Positions 8,301-17,753 of a stretch of DNA of 64,000 nucleotides are shown piece by piece. The translations under genes and the position numbers were made by a program. The notes beneath the pieces were generated by a model. It ran no database searches. It saw nothing but the letters and a program-made list of their open reading frames with translations, and was not told where the DNA came from. This DNA comes from Henriciella litoralis (lineage in GTDB: Bacteria > Pseudomonadota > Alphaproteobacteria > Caulobacterales > Hyphomonadaceae), in the NCBI RefSeq assembly GCF_002088935.1, contig NZ_NCSS01000006.1, positions 1,892,407-1,956,406 on the forward strand, in the 5' to 3' direction. Numbering within the stretch: the first letter of the stretch is position 1; every line of letters begins with the position of its first letter.

Positions 8301-10532
8301 ATGAACCTGGAAACATTCAAATTCGACATTGATGGCGACGGTATTGCGCACGCGGTTTTCGACGTGCCGGGCCGCAGCATGAACACGCTGACCGGCAAAG
8401 CCATCGCTGATATCATCGCAATTTCAAAAGAAGTGTCGGAGAACGACAAGATCAAAGGTCTTGTGATTTCATCCGGCAAGCCGTCAGGCTTCTGCGCTGG
8501 CGCAGACCTTGGCGAAATGGGTGACCGCGCTGGCGCGTCCTCCGGCGGCGACATGAGCGAAGACGAAAAGCTGAAGGCGAAATTCGAACAAGGCTTTTCT
8601 CTCAACAAAACGCTCCGTGAGCTGGAAACCTGCGGCAAGCCGGTGGCCTGCGCGCTAAACGGTCTCGCGCTTGGGGGCGGCCTCGAAGTGGCACTCGCCT
8701 GCCATTACCGCGTCGCAGCCAATGACAATCCAAAACAGCAATTCGGCCTGCCAGAAGCCAAGATCGGCCTCCTTCCGGGTGCTGGCGGCACACAACGTCT
8801 GCCGCGCCTCGTTGGCGTCCAGGCGGCGCTGCCGCTGATCCTGCAGGGCCAGAGCTTCTCTGCCGAAGACGGCAAGGGCATGGGCGTCATCAACGAGCTC
8901 GCGCCTGGCGCAGAGGTCGTTGAGAAGGCCAAAGCCTGGGTCAAGGCGAATCCAACGGCGAAAGCGCCATGGGATGAAAAAGGCTTCAAGGTACCTGGCG
9001 GCGTGGTTCACAAGAGCCCCGGAGCCGGCCAGGTTCAGACGATGGCGAACGCCATGCTGGCAGCCAAAACCTATGGCAATTATCCGGCCCAGAAGAATAT
9101 TCTCTCCTGCGTCTATGAAGGCATTCAGGTGCCAATCGATGCCGCCCTTCGCATCGAGACGCGTTACTTCATCAACACCCAGTCGCGTCCGGAAGCCAAG
9201 GCGATGATCCGCTCGCTCTTCCTGTCGACGCAGGCCCTCTCCAAGGGTGGCAACCGTCCGGATGGCTATCCGAAGACCGAGTTCAAGAAAATCGCTGTCA
9301 TCGGGGCCGGCTTGATGGGCGCTGGTATCGCCTATGTTCAGGCAAAGGCCGGTATCCCGACCGTGCTCGTCGACATCTCGAAAGAGAATGCCGAGAAGGG
9401 CAAGGACTATTCCCGCAAGATCGTCGAGAAGGACCTCTCCCGTGGCAAGACCACCAAGGAGAAAGGCGACAAGCTGCTCGACCTGATCACGACGACCGAC
9501 AATTATGATGACTTCAAGGGCGCAGACCTTGTCATCGAGGCGGTGTTCGAGAACCCGGAGCTGAAGGCCAAGATCACCGAGCAGGCCGAAGCCGTGCTCG
9601 GTGAGGATGCGGTCTTCGGGTCCAACACGTCGACCCTGCCAATCACCGGTCTCGCCAAGGCCTCGAAGCGCCCTGAGAACTTCATCGGCATCCACTTCTT
9701 CTCCCCTGTGGAGCGGATGGGACTGGTCGAAATTATCTCAGGCGAAAAGACCTCCGAAGAGACGCTGGCGAAGGCGATCGACTATGTGCTCGCCATTCGC
9801 AAGACGCCGATCTCGGTCAATGACAGCCGCGGCTTCTACACGTCGCGCTGTTTCGGCACATACACGCAGGAAGGCATGCAGATGCTGGCTGAAGGCATCA
9901 AGCCTGCCATCATCGAGAATGTCGGCCGTCAGTCCGGTATGCCGATGGGGCCACTGGAAGTCTCAGACTCTGTCGGTCTCGATACCGCTCTCAAGATTGG
10001 CCGCCAGATGGCCCAGGCCTCCGGCATGGATTACGACAAGAACGAGCTTGGCCAGATGATGGCCTGGCTGGTTGAGGACCAGGGCCGGGTTGGCCGCAAG
10101 GCTGGCAAGGGCTTCTACGACTATAATGAAAAGGGCAAGCCAGAGCGGCTGTGGCCCGAACTCAACAGTCGCATTGATGTGAAGGTCGATGAGTGCCCGC
10201 CTGAAATGAAGCAACATCTGAAGAACCGCTTCCTCGTCCGGCAGGCCATCGAAGTGGCTCGCTGCTTTGAAGATGGCGTGATCACCGATGCACGCGATGC
10301 CGATATCGGCTCCATCCTCGCCTGGGGCTTTGCGCCTTATACCGGCGGATGCTGCTCCTATGTCGACCTGATCTGGGGCGTCGGCCCGTTTGTCGAAGAG
10401 GCTGAAAAGCTCGCCGCACAATATGGCGACCGCTTCAAGGTCCCGGCCCTCCTGAAGGACATGGCCGCCAAAGGCGAAGGCTTCTACGACCGCTTTCCGC
10501 CCGGCGGCGTGAAGGCGAAAGTCGCCGCCTGA
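8301..10532 (+). CDS. fadB: Multifunctional enoyl-CoA hydratase / 3-hydroxyacyl-CoA dehydrogenase (FadB-like)
   Basis: 743 aa from ATG 8301, with an AAGAGG site 10-15 nt upstream. The N-terminal crotonase domain (1-~190) shows [19 protein letters not shown] and [19 protein letters not shown]. The NAD-binding 3-hydroxyacyl-CoA dehydrogenase domain starts near residue 330 with [19 protein letters not shown] and contains the catalytic-His segment [15 protein letters not shown]-terminal HAD domains follow. This is the alpha subunit of the beta-oxidation complex, performing hydration and oxidation before the upstream thiolase. It is the last gene of the operon, closed by a strong terminator. Confidence 0.94.
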   Translation: MNLETFKFDIDGDGIAHAVFDVPGRSMNTLTGKAIADIIAISKEVSENDKIKGLVISSGKPSGFCAGADLGEMGDRAGASSGGDMSEDEKLKAKFEQGFSLNKTLRELETCGKPVACALNGLALGGGLEVALACHYRVAANDNPKQQFGLPEAKIGLLPGAGGTQRLPRLVGVQAALPLILQGQSFSAEDGKGMGVINELAPGAEVVEKAKAWVKANPTAKAPWDEKGFKVPGGVVHKSPGAGQVQTMANAMLAAKTYGNYPAQKNILSCVYEGIQVPIDAALRIETRYFINTQSRPEAKAMIRSLFLSTQALSKGGNRPDGYPKTEFKKIAVIGAGLMGAGIAYVQAKAGIPTVLVDISKENAEKGKDYSRKIVEKDLSRGKTTKEKGDKLLDLITTTDNYDDFKGADLVIEAVFENPELKAKITEQAEAVLGEDAVFGSNTSTLPITGLAKASKRPENFIGIHFFSPVERMGLVEIISGEKTSEETLAKAIDYVLAIRKTPISVNDSRGFYTSRCFGTYTQEGMQMLAEGIKPAIIENVGRQSGMPMGPLEVSDSVGLDTALKIGRQMAQASGMDYDKNELGQMMAWLVEDQGRVGRKAGKGFYDYNEKGKPERLWPELNSRIDVKVDECPPEMKQHLKNRFLVRQAIEVARCFEDGVITDARDADIGSILAWGFAPYTGGCCSYVDLIWGVGPFVEEAEKLAAQYGDRFKVPALLKDMAAKGEGFYDRFPPGGVKAKVAA

Positions 10533-10572
10533 TAGGCACGGTCAACACGCCTAAAATCTAGAGAAAACCCTC

Positions 10573-10623
10573 AACCCCTGGCGATCCGGTCTAATTTACC
10601 GGATCGCCAGGGGTTTCTTTTTG
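10573..10623 (+). terminator. Strong intrinsic terminator after fadB
   Basis: An 18-bp perfect stem (10573-10590 with 10598-10615, beginning AACCCCTGGCGATC), a 7-nt loop CTAATTT, and a T-rich tail TTTCTTTTT. It ends the beta-oxidation operon 40 bp after the fadB stop. Confidence 0.92.
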
Positions 10624-10964
10624 AGACGCAAGTCACCACTCCAGGCATCGACGATCTTGGGTCGCTATTTCGCAGACAAATGCGCCATTGATCAGATAGT
10701 CGCGAGCAAACCGGGTCTCATCGCCTTTGCACGTGAACCATGCGCAGAAGTGACCGATGCACGACGAGTAAATCAAAAGCGTTCGGCGATTGACCAACAG
10801 GTCTAAGTTCAACGAGCAACTTTTGTACGGAAAAGCTTTATAGGCCAAATATTTGACGAACACGCGCCTAAACTTAATTTATATATTATTTTGTATATTA
10901 AATGTATTATAATTTATATATCACTGATACTTGACGGCCCGATACGTCCATTTAAGTCAGTGAT
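10624..10964. other. Gene-free AT-rich intergenic region before tetR
   Basis: About 340 bp with no convincing gene. Short open frames exist on both strands (for example 10633-10863 minus) but lack ribosome sites and recognisable composition. From 10868 to 10925 the sequence is nearly pure A/T (TATATATTATTTTGTATATT...), unlike the rest of the window, and probably contains the promoter of the following TetR gene. Confidence 0.6.
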
Positions 10965-10966
10965 AT
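10918..10966. promoter_or_regulatory. 10-bp inverted repeat flanking the tetR start (operator candidate)
   Basis: ATATCACTGA (10918-10927) and TCAGTGATAT (10957-10966) are perfect reverse complements separated by 29 bp. The right arm overlaps the ATG of the TetR gene at 10965. Arms at this spacing could be two half-operators or two operators bound cooperatively. In the mRNA a hairpin would bury the start codon if the transcript starts upstream. Confidence 0.5.
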
Positions 10967-11633
10967 GCCGAGACCCGTTGGTATCCGAAATCAGGATTAT
11001 GATGAGAAGCGTCTGGCGCTTGTCGACGCCATGCTTGAGTATGTTGAGCAGCCCTCAACGACGCTCCCATCCCTTCGACAATTAGCGATTGCCGCCAAAG
11101 TCTCGGATGCGGCCTTGCGTCATTATTTTGGCGACAGGCGCGGCGTCATTGTCGCCTTGATCGAACGGATCAAGGAGAAGACCGATGGGCTCCGCCAAGG
11201 CCTGCAGCTGCCAGCCACATCGATAGAAGCCGCCGTCACCGACTACATTGCCGTGGCTGCGCAACTTGGTGAGGACGCCACCTATCTTCGCTGGCACGTC
11301 TTCGCCTTGCGCGAAGGCATGCTCGACCCGGAAGTGTTCCTGGAATATGAGCGGCTGCTCTATCATCCGGCGATAGACGCTGTCGCAAGTCGTTTCTACG
11401 AGTCTCCTGGCGGCCCTGACGTTTACGAAGCCGCGCAACATGGCGCCGAGCTTCTTATCAGCGCCGCCATGGCGATGGCTCTAAGAAACCATTTCAGAAG
11501 TCCCGATGATGAAGGCGGCGACTCTCAGGCCGATCTAAAAAGTCGTTTCAATCGACTGCGGAACTGGGCGCTGCACGGTGTTGTGCACGACCCGAATGGT
11601 TTGGGCGAGCCGCAGGACGCCAGCGACCCATAA
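10965..11633 (+). CDS. TetR-family transcriptional regulator (paralogue of the gene at 40.2 kb)
   Basis: 222 aa. The N-terminal helix-turn-helix is PSLRQLAIAAKVSDAALRHYFGDRRGVIVALIE (residues ~43-75), with the TetR-typical LRHYFG recognition-helix end. The C-terminal ligand domain is not diagnostic. The first residues, MPRPVGIRNQDYDEKR, closely match MSRPAGVRNQDFEEKR of the regulator at 40223-40852, so the two are paralogues. It stands alone between the fadB terminator and a convergent OmpA-like gene. Likely self-regulated through the inverted repeat at its start. Ligand unknown. Confidence 0.85.
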   Translation: MPRPVGIRNQDYDEKRLALVDAMLEYVEQPSTTLPSLRQLAIAAKVSDAALRHYFGDRRGVIVALIERIKEKTDGLRQGLQLPATSIEAAVTDYIAVAAQLGEDATYLRWHVFALREGMLDPEVFLEYERLLYHPAIDAVASRFYESPGGPDVYEAAQHGAELLISAAMAMALRNHFRSPDDEGGDSQADLKSRFNRLRNWALHGVVHDPNGLGEPQDASDP

Positions 11634-11662
11634 AAAAGGCCGCAGCGAATTACGCTGCGGCC
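11632..11662 (-). terminator. Intrinsic terminator of the OmpA-like lipoprotein gene
   Basis: GGCCGCAGCG-AATTA-CGCTGCGGCC is a perfect 10-bp stem at 11638-11662, with six A's at 11632-11637 that read as U's on the minus strand. It lies 25 bp beyond the stop of the minus-strand lipoprotein gene. The plus strand lacks a T-tract. Confidence 0.8.
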
Positions 11663-11687
11663 CTGATTAATTACAAGCTATGTAAAA

Positions 11688-12326
11688 TTAGCTCGTTGTG
11701 ACCGGCGTCAGCAGGATTTCAACGCGGCGGTTGGCTGCGCGGCCTGCTTCGGTGTCGTTGCTGGCAATCGGCTGGGTTTCGCCACGGCCATAGGCCTGAA
11801 TGCGAACCGGCGCGACGCCTTGGCTGGTCAGATAGTTGGACACGGAATTTGCACGACGCTCGGACAGCTGCTGATTGTAGTCGTCAGGGCCATCGGAGCT
11901 TGCGTGACCAACAACGTCAACGGCCGTCGACGGGTATTCGTTCAGCGTGGCAGCCACTTCATTGAGAGGGCCATAAAACTCAGGCTTGAGGTCCGCACTG
12001 TTCACCGAGAAGGTAACGCTGGACGGCATGGTCAGGGCAATCTGGTCGCCTTGACGCTCAACTTGGATTTCGGTGTTGGCTGTGCGCTGACGCAGTGCAC
12101 GTTCCTGCCTATCCATATATGTACCAACAGCACCGCCTGCGAGCGCGCCAACGGCTGCGCCAATCGCGGCATTGCGGCCATCATCGCCACCGGCGAGTGT
12201 ACCAAGTGCTGCACCGGCGAGCGCGCCGCCACCTGCACCATAGGCCTGGTTCGTCGACAGGCCTGTGCCTTCACAGGCGGTCAAAGCCATGGCAGCTGCG
12301 GCTGCACCAATCATCAACTTGTTCAT
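11688..12326 (-). CDS. OmpA-family lipoprotein with glycine-zipper (YiaD-like)
   Basis: 212 aa. Lipoprotein signal with lipobox ALTAC, Cys18. A glycine-zipper segment (GGGALAGAALGTLAGG, GAAVGALAGGAVG) runs to about residue 70. The C-terminal OmpA peptidoglycan-binding domain (residues ~100-205) shows VDVVGHASSDG, LSERRANSVSNYL and GRAANRRVEI. Likely an outer-membrane lipoprotein linking the envelope to peptidoglycan. The start has a clear GAGGAG site 8-13 nt upstream. Monocistronic, divergent from the SRAP gene. Confidence 0.9.
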   Translation of the reverse strand: MNKLMIGAAAAAMALTACEGTGLSTNQAYGAGGGALAGAALGTLAGGDDGRNAAIGAAVGALAGGAVGTYMDRQERALRQRTANTEIQVERQGDQIALTMPSSVTFSVNSADLKPEFYGPLNEVAATLNEYPSTAVDVVGHASSDGPDDYNQQLSERRANSVSNYLTSQGVAPVRIQAYGRGETQPIASNDTEAGRAANRRVEILLTPVTTS

Positions 12327-12454
12327 GTTTTCATACTCCTCATACTACAAGCCCCATCCATTCCGGATCGGGCATCGACTTCACAACGTTCAGCCCTCAG
12401 CTTCGTTCCACGATGCTTGTGTATCGCGTTAAATACTGGACTGTATACTGATAT

Positions 12455-13126
12455 ATGTGCGGCAGATTTTTCAGACATGGCGTGACCTGGGCCGATTACC
12501 GGGCCTGGCTTGATCTTATTCCACCGGATGATACCGACCCACCCGAACCAACATACAATGCCGCTCCAGGGTCATGGCAGCCCATTTTGCGAAAGACCCG
12601 CGATGGCCACGCCGAACTCACGCCAGCGCTCTGGGGCCTGGTGCCAAGCTGGTGGAAAAAGCCGCTGAAGGAAAAGACCTTCACGACGTTCAACGCAAAA
12701 TCGGAAACCGTGGCCGAGAAACCAGTTTTCAGAGGCGCTTTCCGGCATCATCGCTGTCTGGTGCCTGTCAGCGGATACTATGAATGGACGGGGCGCCAGG
12801 GCGCCAAGACCCCCTTTGCCATCGGACTTCGAAATCGGCGACACTTCTGCTTTGCCGGACTTTACGATGTCGCCCATATCGACGGGTCGGAGCTGCACAG
12901 CTTCACCGTGCTCACAACGACGCCGAATGATGCCACGGCCGGAATCCATCACAGGATGCCCGTCATCCTCCATCAGTCCGATTATGAGCGCTGGCTGGAT
13001 ACCGACAACCGCAAGGTAGACGACCTTTTTGAGCCGTTTCCATCAGAGGATATGCATGTTTGGCCGGTTGGCCCGGACGTTGGCTATGTGCGCAACAATC
13101 ATTCGGGCTTGATTGAAGAGACATGA
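12455..13126 (+). CDS. SRAP/HMCES-like abasic-site crosslinking protein (YedK family)
   Basis: 223 aa. It begins MCGRF, giving the invariant Cys2 that becomes N-terminal after Met removal and forms the thiazolidine crosslink to abasic sites in single-stranded DNA. Other family signatures are NAAPGSWQPIL, a WGLVPSWW stretch, FNAKSETV, HHRCLVPVSGYYEW (catalytic Glu) and the HHRMPVIL histidines. Length is typical (E. coli YedK about 220 aa). Role: protection of abasic sites in ssDNA. Divergent from the OmpA-like lipoprotein; no SOS box identified. Confidence 0.93.
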   Translation: MCGRFFRHGVTWADYRAWLDLIPPDDTDPPEPTYNAAPGSWQPILRKTRDGHAELTPALWGLVPSWWKKPLKEKTFTTFNAKSETVAEKPVFRGAFRHHRCLVPVSGYYEWTGRQGAKTPFAIGLRNRRHFCFAGLYDVAHIDGSELHSFTVLTTTPNDATAGIHHRMPVILHQSDYERWLDTDNRKVDDLFEPFPSEDMHVWPVGPDVGYVRNNHSGLIEET

Positions 13127-13165
13127 TCTGCGCCTATGAAGCACAATGTGACAGTAACATGACGA

Positions 13166-13234
13166 ATGGACATCATGCGTATCATCTTTCTAGCTTTCGT
13201 TGGCCTTCTCGCTTTGGCCGCCTACGCCGTCTAA
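13166..13234 (+). CDS. Possible 22-aa hydrophobic microprotein
   Basis: ATG at 13166 (or 13175) opens a short frame, MDIMRIIFLAFVGLLALAAY followed by AV, and ends at 13234 (TAA). It is one hydrophobic helix with a positive N-terminal residue. It sits between SRAP and the convergent esterase gene, overlapping the esterase stop by 4 bp. There is no clear ribosome site, so it may be chance. Confidence 0.2.
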   Translation: MDIMRIIFLAFVGLLALAAYAV

Positions 13235-14280
13235 TCGTCTTCGATCTTGAAGGCTGAATAAGCCTTTGCGACCAACTGAGCGATCTCTTCGCAAGCCTCT
13301 CTCGCCGCGGGCACCACGCCTGTGAACGCCGTAAATCCGTGCGCCAGGCTTTCATAACACTTGTAAGTCACCTTGACGTCCGAGCGGCGCAGCAATTGGG
13401 CATAGGCGGCGCCATCATCGACGAGCGGATCAAAACCGGCCGTCGCGATGATCGCCTGCGGCAGATCTTCCAGCCGGGTTTCCCGCGCCGGTGATATCCG
13501 GACATCGGTCTTGTCCTGACCCTCTGGCAGATACTGGTCCATGAACCACCGCATCGTGTCGCTATCGAGCGGATAGGTTTCACCGAACGCGTGGTAGGAT
13601 GGGAATTCCTCTTCGATTTCTGTTGCCGGGTAGATCAATAGCTGAAGCATGGGCTTGGGCTTGCGCTCTCGCAGCATCTCCTGGCTGACGATCGCGGCGT
13701 AATTTCCGCCCATACTGTCACCGCCGACAGTCGCGGTCCCGGCGGGCGCCCCATGCTTGGCCGCATTGCGCAGCGCCCACTCATACGCATCGATACAGTC
13801 TTCCAGACCGGCAGGGAATTTGTGTTCCGGCGCCAGACGATAGTCGACCGAAAGCACCGGACACCGCGCAGCCTTGGCGATCATCGTGCAAAAGACATGA
13901 CAGGTCTCAAGGTCGCCGATCACGCCACCGCCAAAATGGTAATACACCATCATCGGGGCTTTCGGATTCTGATTGTCCGGCCGGTAGATCCGAACCGGGA
14001 TCGTGTGCGTCTCGCTCGAAGGGATGTCAGTGTTGCTCCAGGTGACCCCCGGCTCGGCCTCATCGGCAAACATCGCGAGGCCCTGAGCAGAGGCCGCCCG
14101 CGCTTGTTCCGGGGTCAATGTTGACATGGCAGGCTGCTTGCGCGCGCTTTGCGCAATGAACTGTAAACGCGGATCGAGCGTTCGCCCTTCAATCTCAACC
14201 GGCTTGCCGCCGGACATTTTGACCAGCCAGCTGTCTGGCAGTTTCAGGAGCAATTTCGCGATTTTGACCTGGAGGCTCAT
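13231..14280 (-). CDS. Alpha/beta-hydrolase, hormone-sensitive-lipase family esterase
   Basis: 349 aa. The oxyanion-hole motif appears as YHFGGGVIG (family HGGG with His-Phe insertion), the nucleophile elbow is GDSMGGNYAA, and DYRLAPEHKFP is the classic HSL-family motif. The acid Asp is near GFDPLVDDG and the catalytic His in SLAHGFTAF. Predicted cytoplasmic carboxylesterase for short/medium acyl esters. It lies 14 bp downstream of a TetR gene on the same strand, so the two are probably one operon with local control. Confidence 0.9.
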   Translation of the reverse strand: MSLQVKIAKLLLKLPDSWLVKMSGGKPVEIEGRTLDPRLQFIAQSARKQPAMSTLTPEQARAASAQGLAMFADEAEPGVTWSNTDIPSSETHTIPVRIYRPDNQNPKAPMMVYYHFGGGVIGDLETCHVFCTMIAKAARCPVLSVDYRLAPEHKFPAGLEDCIDAYEWALRNAAKHGAPAGTATVGGDSMGGNYAAIVSQEMLRERKPKPMLQLLIYPATEIEEEFPSYHAFGETYPLDSDTMRWFMDQYLPEGQDKTDVRISPARETRLEDLPQAIIATAGFDPLVDDGAAYAQLLRRSDVKVTYKCYESLAHGFTAFTGVVPAAREACEEIAQLVAKAYSAFKIEDD

Positions 14281-14294
14281 TCGCGGATCCTTCT

Positions 14295-14930
14295 CTATGG
14301 TTTTCGTCTGCCCGATGTCAGCGATTGCACGCCGTTCAGCAAAAGACTGGTCGCAAAACGGGTCGCACCATCGACATCCACCGGCCGTCTTTGCAGCATA
14401 TGGTCACCAAGATCGCGTGCAATCCCTATCGCAGCGGCGGTCAGATATTCTGAATCAGCAAGCGGCATCTCGGACAGCCGTGTTACCCGCTCCATGTCCA
14501 TCCGGATTTCGTCGAAGATGGCGTGCATCTCCGGCGTATCAACGCGAACCCCGATCAATGCGATATGCGGCGCGCCCTCACTGATGGCTTCTTCATTGGC
14601 GGCATTCAGAAACTCGAAATAGGCGCGATAGGCCTTCTCGATATACTGCTCGAAATTGTCCGCGCTCTGTCTCACGTCCTGAAGACGGGGGCGAAATTGC
14701 CGCCCGCTCTCATTGGCGAGCGCCTCAAAGACTTCTTCTTTAGATTTGAAGTAATTGTAGAAAGTACCCGCCGCGAGATTCGTCTCGCGAATGATGTCGC
14801 GTACTGTGGTTGATTCGAAACCGAGACGTGCAAACACCTGCCTGGCGGCCGCCAGAATAGCTTGCCGGTTCACTGCTTTGGTGTGGGCGCGTTTTCCCAC
14901 TGCTTCTGCAGACTTTATTGAAGCGGACAT
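14295..14930 (-). CDS. TetR-family regulator of the adjacent esterase
   Basis: 211 aa from ATG 14930; an in-frame TTG at 14960 would add 10 residues. The TetR helix-turn-helix is AILAAARQVFARLGFESTTV...NLAAGTFYNYFKSKEEVFEAL (residues ~22-70), with the family's GTFYNYFKSKE end. The C-terminal part is helical with no diagnostic ligand pocket. The gene is directly upstream of the HSL-type esterase, suggesting that it controls that gene and itself. Confidence 0.85.
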   Translation of the reverse strand: MSASIKSAEAVGKRAHTKAVNRQAILAAARQVFARLGFESTTVRDIIRETNLAAGTFYNYFKSKEEVFEALANESGRQFRPRLQDVRQSADNFEQYIEKAYRAYFEFLNAANEEAISEGAPHIALIGVRVDTPEMHAIFDEIRMDMERVTRLSEMPLADSEYLTAAAIGIARDLGDHMLQRRPVDVDGATRFATSLLLNGVQSLTSGRRKP

Positions 14931-15076
14931 AGGTTCGGACTTTCTTCGCCCGTTCAGCAACCAGAAGAATGACGTACCGTCAACTTTGTTTGCAGCCGCA
15001 CCTCACACAACAGCAGCCAAGGCCACTCAAAGGTCAGAAGACCCACGATCTGATCACCCCTGCTCGCACTCAGATT

Positions 15077-15784
15077 TTATGATCCGCCCTGCCCCATATA
15101 GGGCGGGAATGATAGCGGGTTTCGCGAGGTCAGATTGGAGGAACTTCCAACCGCCGAATAGGTCCCCGTCAGCACCTCGAAGTGCAGGTGAATGCCGGTG
15201 CTGTTGCCCGTCGTGCCCATGATTCCCAGAGGCTGTCCAAACCCGATTGGCAGGCCGGCCACGACACCAGGCTCAATATTATTGAGATGAGCGTAGCGGG
15301 TATAGATGCCCTGCCCGTGATCGATCAGCACCGTATTTCCATAGCTGCTGCTATAGCGCGCTTCGCGGATCGACCCTGGCGCGGCTGAGTACACCATACC
15401 CGGCGGCTGCGATCTGAAATCGAGCCCCTTATGGGTGCGTCCCATGCGATGACCGAACCCGGAGGTCATACAGGCATTGTTGGTCGGCACCGGCGTCAGG
15501 ACCACTTTGCCATCGACCAGGACGACCGGGTGAAAATTCAAAACCCGATAGCGCTCATCGGTTTCGAAAGCATTTGTAATCGTGCTGTTCGGACAGAGAT
15601 AAAGGTCCACATCCGGCTGAAACGGCCCCTGTTCGGCCATGACCGACGCGGTCGAACTGATCGCCAGAGGGGGTTTCAGTGTAGGAGGGGGCGGCCCACC
15701 ATGACGGATCGGCGCGGGCGTTGTGCTGCACGCCGCGATAAACAGGTACAGAGCCGACAGGCCCGCAAAAAAGCACTTTCTCAT
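15077..15784 (-). CDS. M23-family metallopeptidase lipoprotein
   Basis: 235 aa from ATG 15784. Lipoprotein signal MRKCFFAGLSALYLFIAAC, Cys19, then a Pro-rich linker. The LytM/M23 domain is C-terminal: HxxxD zinc ligands appear in GFGHRMGRTHKGLDF and the HLH ligand in TGIHLHFEVL. All zinc ligands are present, so an active peptidoglycan DD-endopeptidase is plausible, tethered to a membrane. It lies 24 bp downstream of the flavin monooxygenase on the same strand but is functionally unrelated. Confidence 0.9.
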   Translation of the reverse strand: MRKCFFAGLSALYLFIAACSTTPAPIRHGGPPPPTLKPPLAISSTASVMAEQGPFQPDVDLYLCPNSTITNAFETDERYRVLNFHPVVLVDGKVVLTPVPTNNACMTSGFGHRMGRTHKGLDFRSQPPGMVYSAAPGSIREARYSSSYGNTVLIDHGQGIYTRYAHLNNIEPGVVAGLPIGFGQPLGIMGTTGNSTGIHLHFEVLTGTYSAVGSSSNLTSRNPLSFPPYMGQGGS

Positions 15785-15807
15785 GGCCGTCACCAAGGAG
15801 TCTGAAC

Positions 15808-17139
15808 TCAGGCGGTCGCTTTGGCTCGCTTCCGCCCGTTTTCCAACTCTTTCATGAGGTCCTTTACGTAAGCGTTAAAATCGACCTGCATCGTATGACG
15901 TGGCGCATCATAGAAATGTCCGAGATGGAATTTCTCGTCCTCCACGATCACCTTTTCCATCTCTTCTCGCGGTGGGAAATCATATTCACCGGCTATCTTC
16001 GCAGCGCATAGTTTCGATTGTTGCTCGGCGAAATTGACGAGCGTCGGCAGCGGCTGCGCAAGCCCAAGGAAAAACAAATTCTCATAGCCCGGCTTCACCA
16101 TCCGCTTGAATAGCGGGAAGCGATTGTCCTTGGCGCGGAGGTCATCGGTGTCAAAGAACGGGAAAGAGACATTATAGCCTGTCGCCCAGACGATCGCGTC
16201 AATCTTCTCGCGAGTGCCATCCTTGAAGATAACGCCATCGCCGTCGAGCTTGTCGATTGCCCCTTTTGGATGAATGTCGCCGCATCCGACGCGCGTCAGA
16301 AACTCGCCAGACACTGATGGGTGCCCGTCCAGCGGCTCATGATCCGGCTTCGGCAGGCCATAGTCTTCCATATTGCCGATACGCTTCTTGATCGCTGACC
16401 GTGCCAGCTTGCGCCCGAGCTTTGTCGGCAACCAACTTGGCAGCACCGCCTTGTCCGCCGGCTGGCCATTCATGTATTTTGGCAGCACCCAGACGCCGCG
16501 CCGCATGGAAATAAATAGTTTCTCGGCAATCGGGCGCTGCGACAGCTCTGATGAGATATCCATCGCGGAGTTGCCCCCGCCCACGATCATCACGCGCTTT
16601 CCGCGAAAGTCGAACGGCTCAAACGGGTCACGGTAGTGGTGCGAATGAACCTGATAGCCATCAAATTCGCCCGGATAATCCGGCACGCGTGCGTCCCAGT
16701 GATGACCGTTCGCCACGATCAGCCACTGATAGGTGCGCGTCTCGCCTGTCGATAGCGTGACATCCCAGTCGCCATCATCCCGGCGCCGGGCCGTCTCTAC
16801 GGCTGTGTTGAATGTAATCGTTTCACGCAGCCCGAAATGGTCCACATAGTCATGAAAATACTGAAGCAATTGAGCGTGGTGTGGAAAGTCTGGCCAGTCC
16901 TCCGGCACCGGGAAATCCTCAAACGCCAGACGCCATTTAGAGGTGTCGATATGCAGGCTCTGATAGCAGGATGACAGCCCGTTCGGGTTCTTGAAATACC
17001 AGTTCCCGCCAATGTCGTCGGACATTTCGAAACAGTCATACGGGATGCCGTAATCCTTCAGGCGTTTGGCCATCGTGAATCCGGAGCATCCCGCCCCGAT
17101 GATGCAAGCCCTGCCCTTTGACTGTCCGTCGAATGCCAC
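15808..17139 (-). CDS. Flavin-containing monooxygenase
   Basis: 443 aa from GTG 17139, chosen because GGGAGG lies 8 nt upstream; the open frame extends 21 nt further. FAD-binding GAGCSG near the N-terminus is followed by DDIGGNW. The FMO fingerprint is present as FDGYQVHSHHYRDPF, and the NADPH-binding motif is GGGNSAMDI. A late motif IVWATGYNVSFPF matches the family ATGY motif. It oxidises a soft nucleophile or ketone (N/S-oxygenation or Baeyer-Villiger); substrate unknown. It is divergent from two thioesterase genes. Confidence 0.9.
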   Translation of the reverse strand: MAFDGQSKGRACIIGAGCSGFTMAKRLKDYGIPYDCFEMSDDIGGNWYFKNPNGLSSCYQSLHIDTSKWRLAFEDFPVPEDWPDFPHHAQLLQYFHDYVDHFGLRETITFNTAVETARRRDDGDWDVTLSTGETRTYQWLIVANGHHWDARVPDYPGEFDGYQVHSHHYRDPFEPFDFRGKRVMIVGGGNSAMDISSELSQRPIAEKLFISMRRGVWVLPKYMNGQPADKAVLPSWLPTKLGRKLARSAIKKRIGNMEDYGLPKPDHEPLDGHPSVSGEFLTRVGCGDIHPKGAIDKLDGDGVIFKDGTREKIDAIVWATGYNVSFPFFDTDDLRAKDNRFPLFKRMVKPGYENLFFLGLAQPLPTLVNFAEQQSKLCAAKIAGEYDFPPREEMEKVIVEDEKFHLGHFYDAPRHTMQVDFNAYVKDLMKELENGRKRAKATA

Positions 17140-17237
17140 ATTTACCTCCCTTGGCGTCACTTATTGCGCTCTTTGGCAAAGATGGTATCGACGCCTCAAC
17201 AAAGGTCAATTTCACGTAGCGGAAGCAGGAAATCAGA

Positions 17238-17753
17238 ATGGCTGAGGAAAACAGCGGCGACGATACACTGTTCAGGCTGATGCAGCAGAATGCCTCCCGG
17301 ATCATGACCAACGTGCCCTGGGCGCAAGCCTTGGGGTTTGAGCTTACGGAGATCCAGAAAGGGCGAGCGTTTGCGAAGGTAAAATGGCGCGAGGATCTGA
17401 TTGGTGACCCTGATACCGGCGTTATCCATGGCGGCGTGCTGACGGCGTTACTGGACAATCTTTGCGGCGCGGCCATCAGCGCCGCCCTCACCAAGCCGAT
17501 GTCGATGGCGACGCTCGATCTCAGGATCGACTATATGCGCCCAGCGCAGAAGGGCCGCGACATCCTTGCCGAGGCCGAGTGCTATCATGTCACTCGAAAT
17601 GTCGCCTTCACACGGGCCTGGGCCTATCACGAGACGCGGGAAAAAGTGATTGCCACGGCGGCAGGCGCCTTCGCCCTGAATGACATTTCCCGCTGGGCCA
17701 GCGGCAATGAAGCTGTAGAGCTCGCCCGGAACGTGCTTGGAGACCAGACATGA
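17238..17753 (+). CDS. PaaI-type hotdog thioesterase (first of tandem pair)
   Basis: 171 aa. The hotdog-fold signature is VIHGGVLTALLDNLCGAAI (residues ~58-76), with the PaaI-family HGG motif, then a strand-rich half (ATLDLRIDYMRPA). Predicted cytoplasmic acyl-CoA thioesterase hydrolysing aromatic or medium-chain acyl-CoA. The stop overlaps the start of the next thioesterase (ATGA), so translation is coupled. Confidence 0.88.
   Translation: MAEENSGDDTLFRLMQQNASRIMTNVPWAQALGFELTEIQKGRAFAKVKWREDLIGDPDTGVIHGGVLTALLDNLCGAAISAALTKPMSMATLDLRIDYMRPAQKGRDILAEAECYHVTRNVAFTRAWAYHETREKVIATAAGAFALNDISRWASGNEAVELARNVLGDQT

Noticed and set aside
10633..10863. 76-codon minus-strand frame after the fadB terminator
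   Set aside because: No ribosome site, unusual composition (many Cys and Lys), in an AT-rich gene-free stretch.
15862..15890. Sequence TTTACGTAAGCGTTAAA resembling the LiuR-type operator
   Set aside because: It lies inside the coding region of the flavin monooxygenase and is only a partial match; probably chance.
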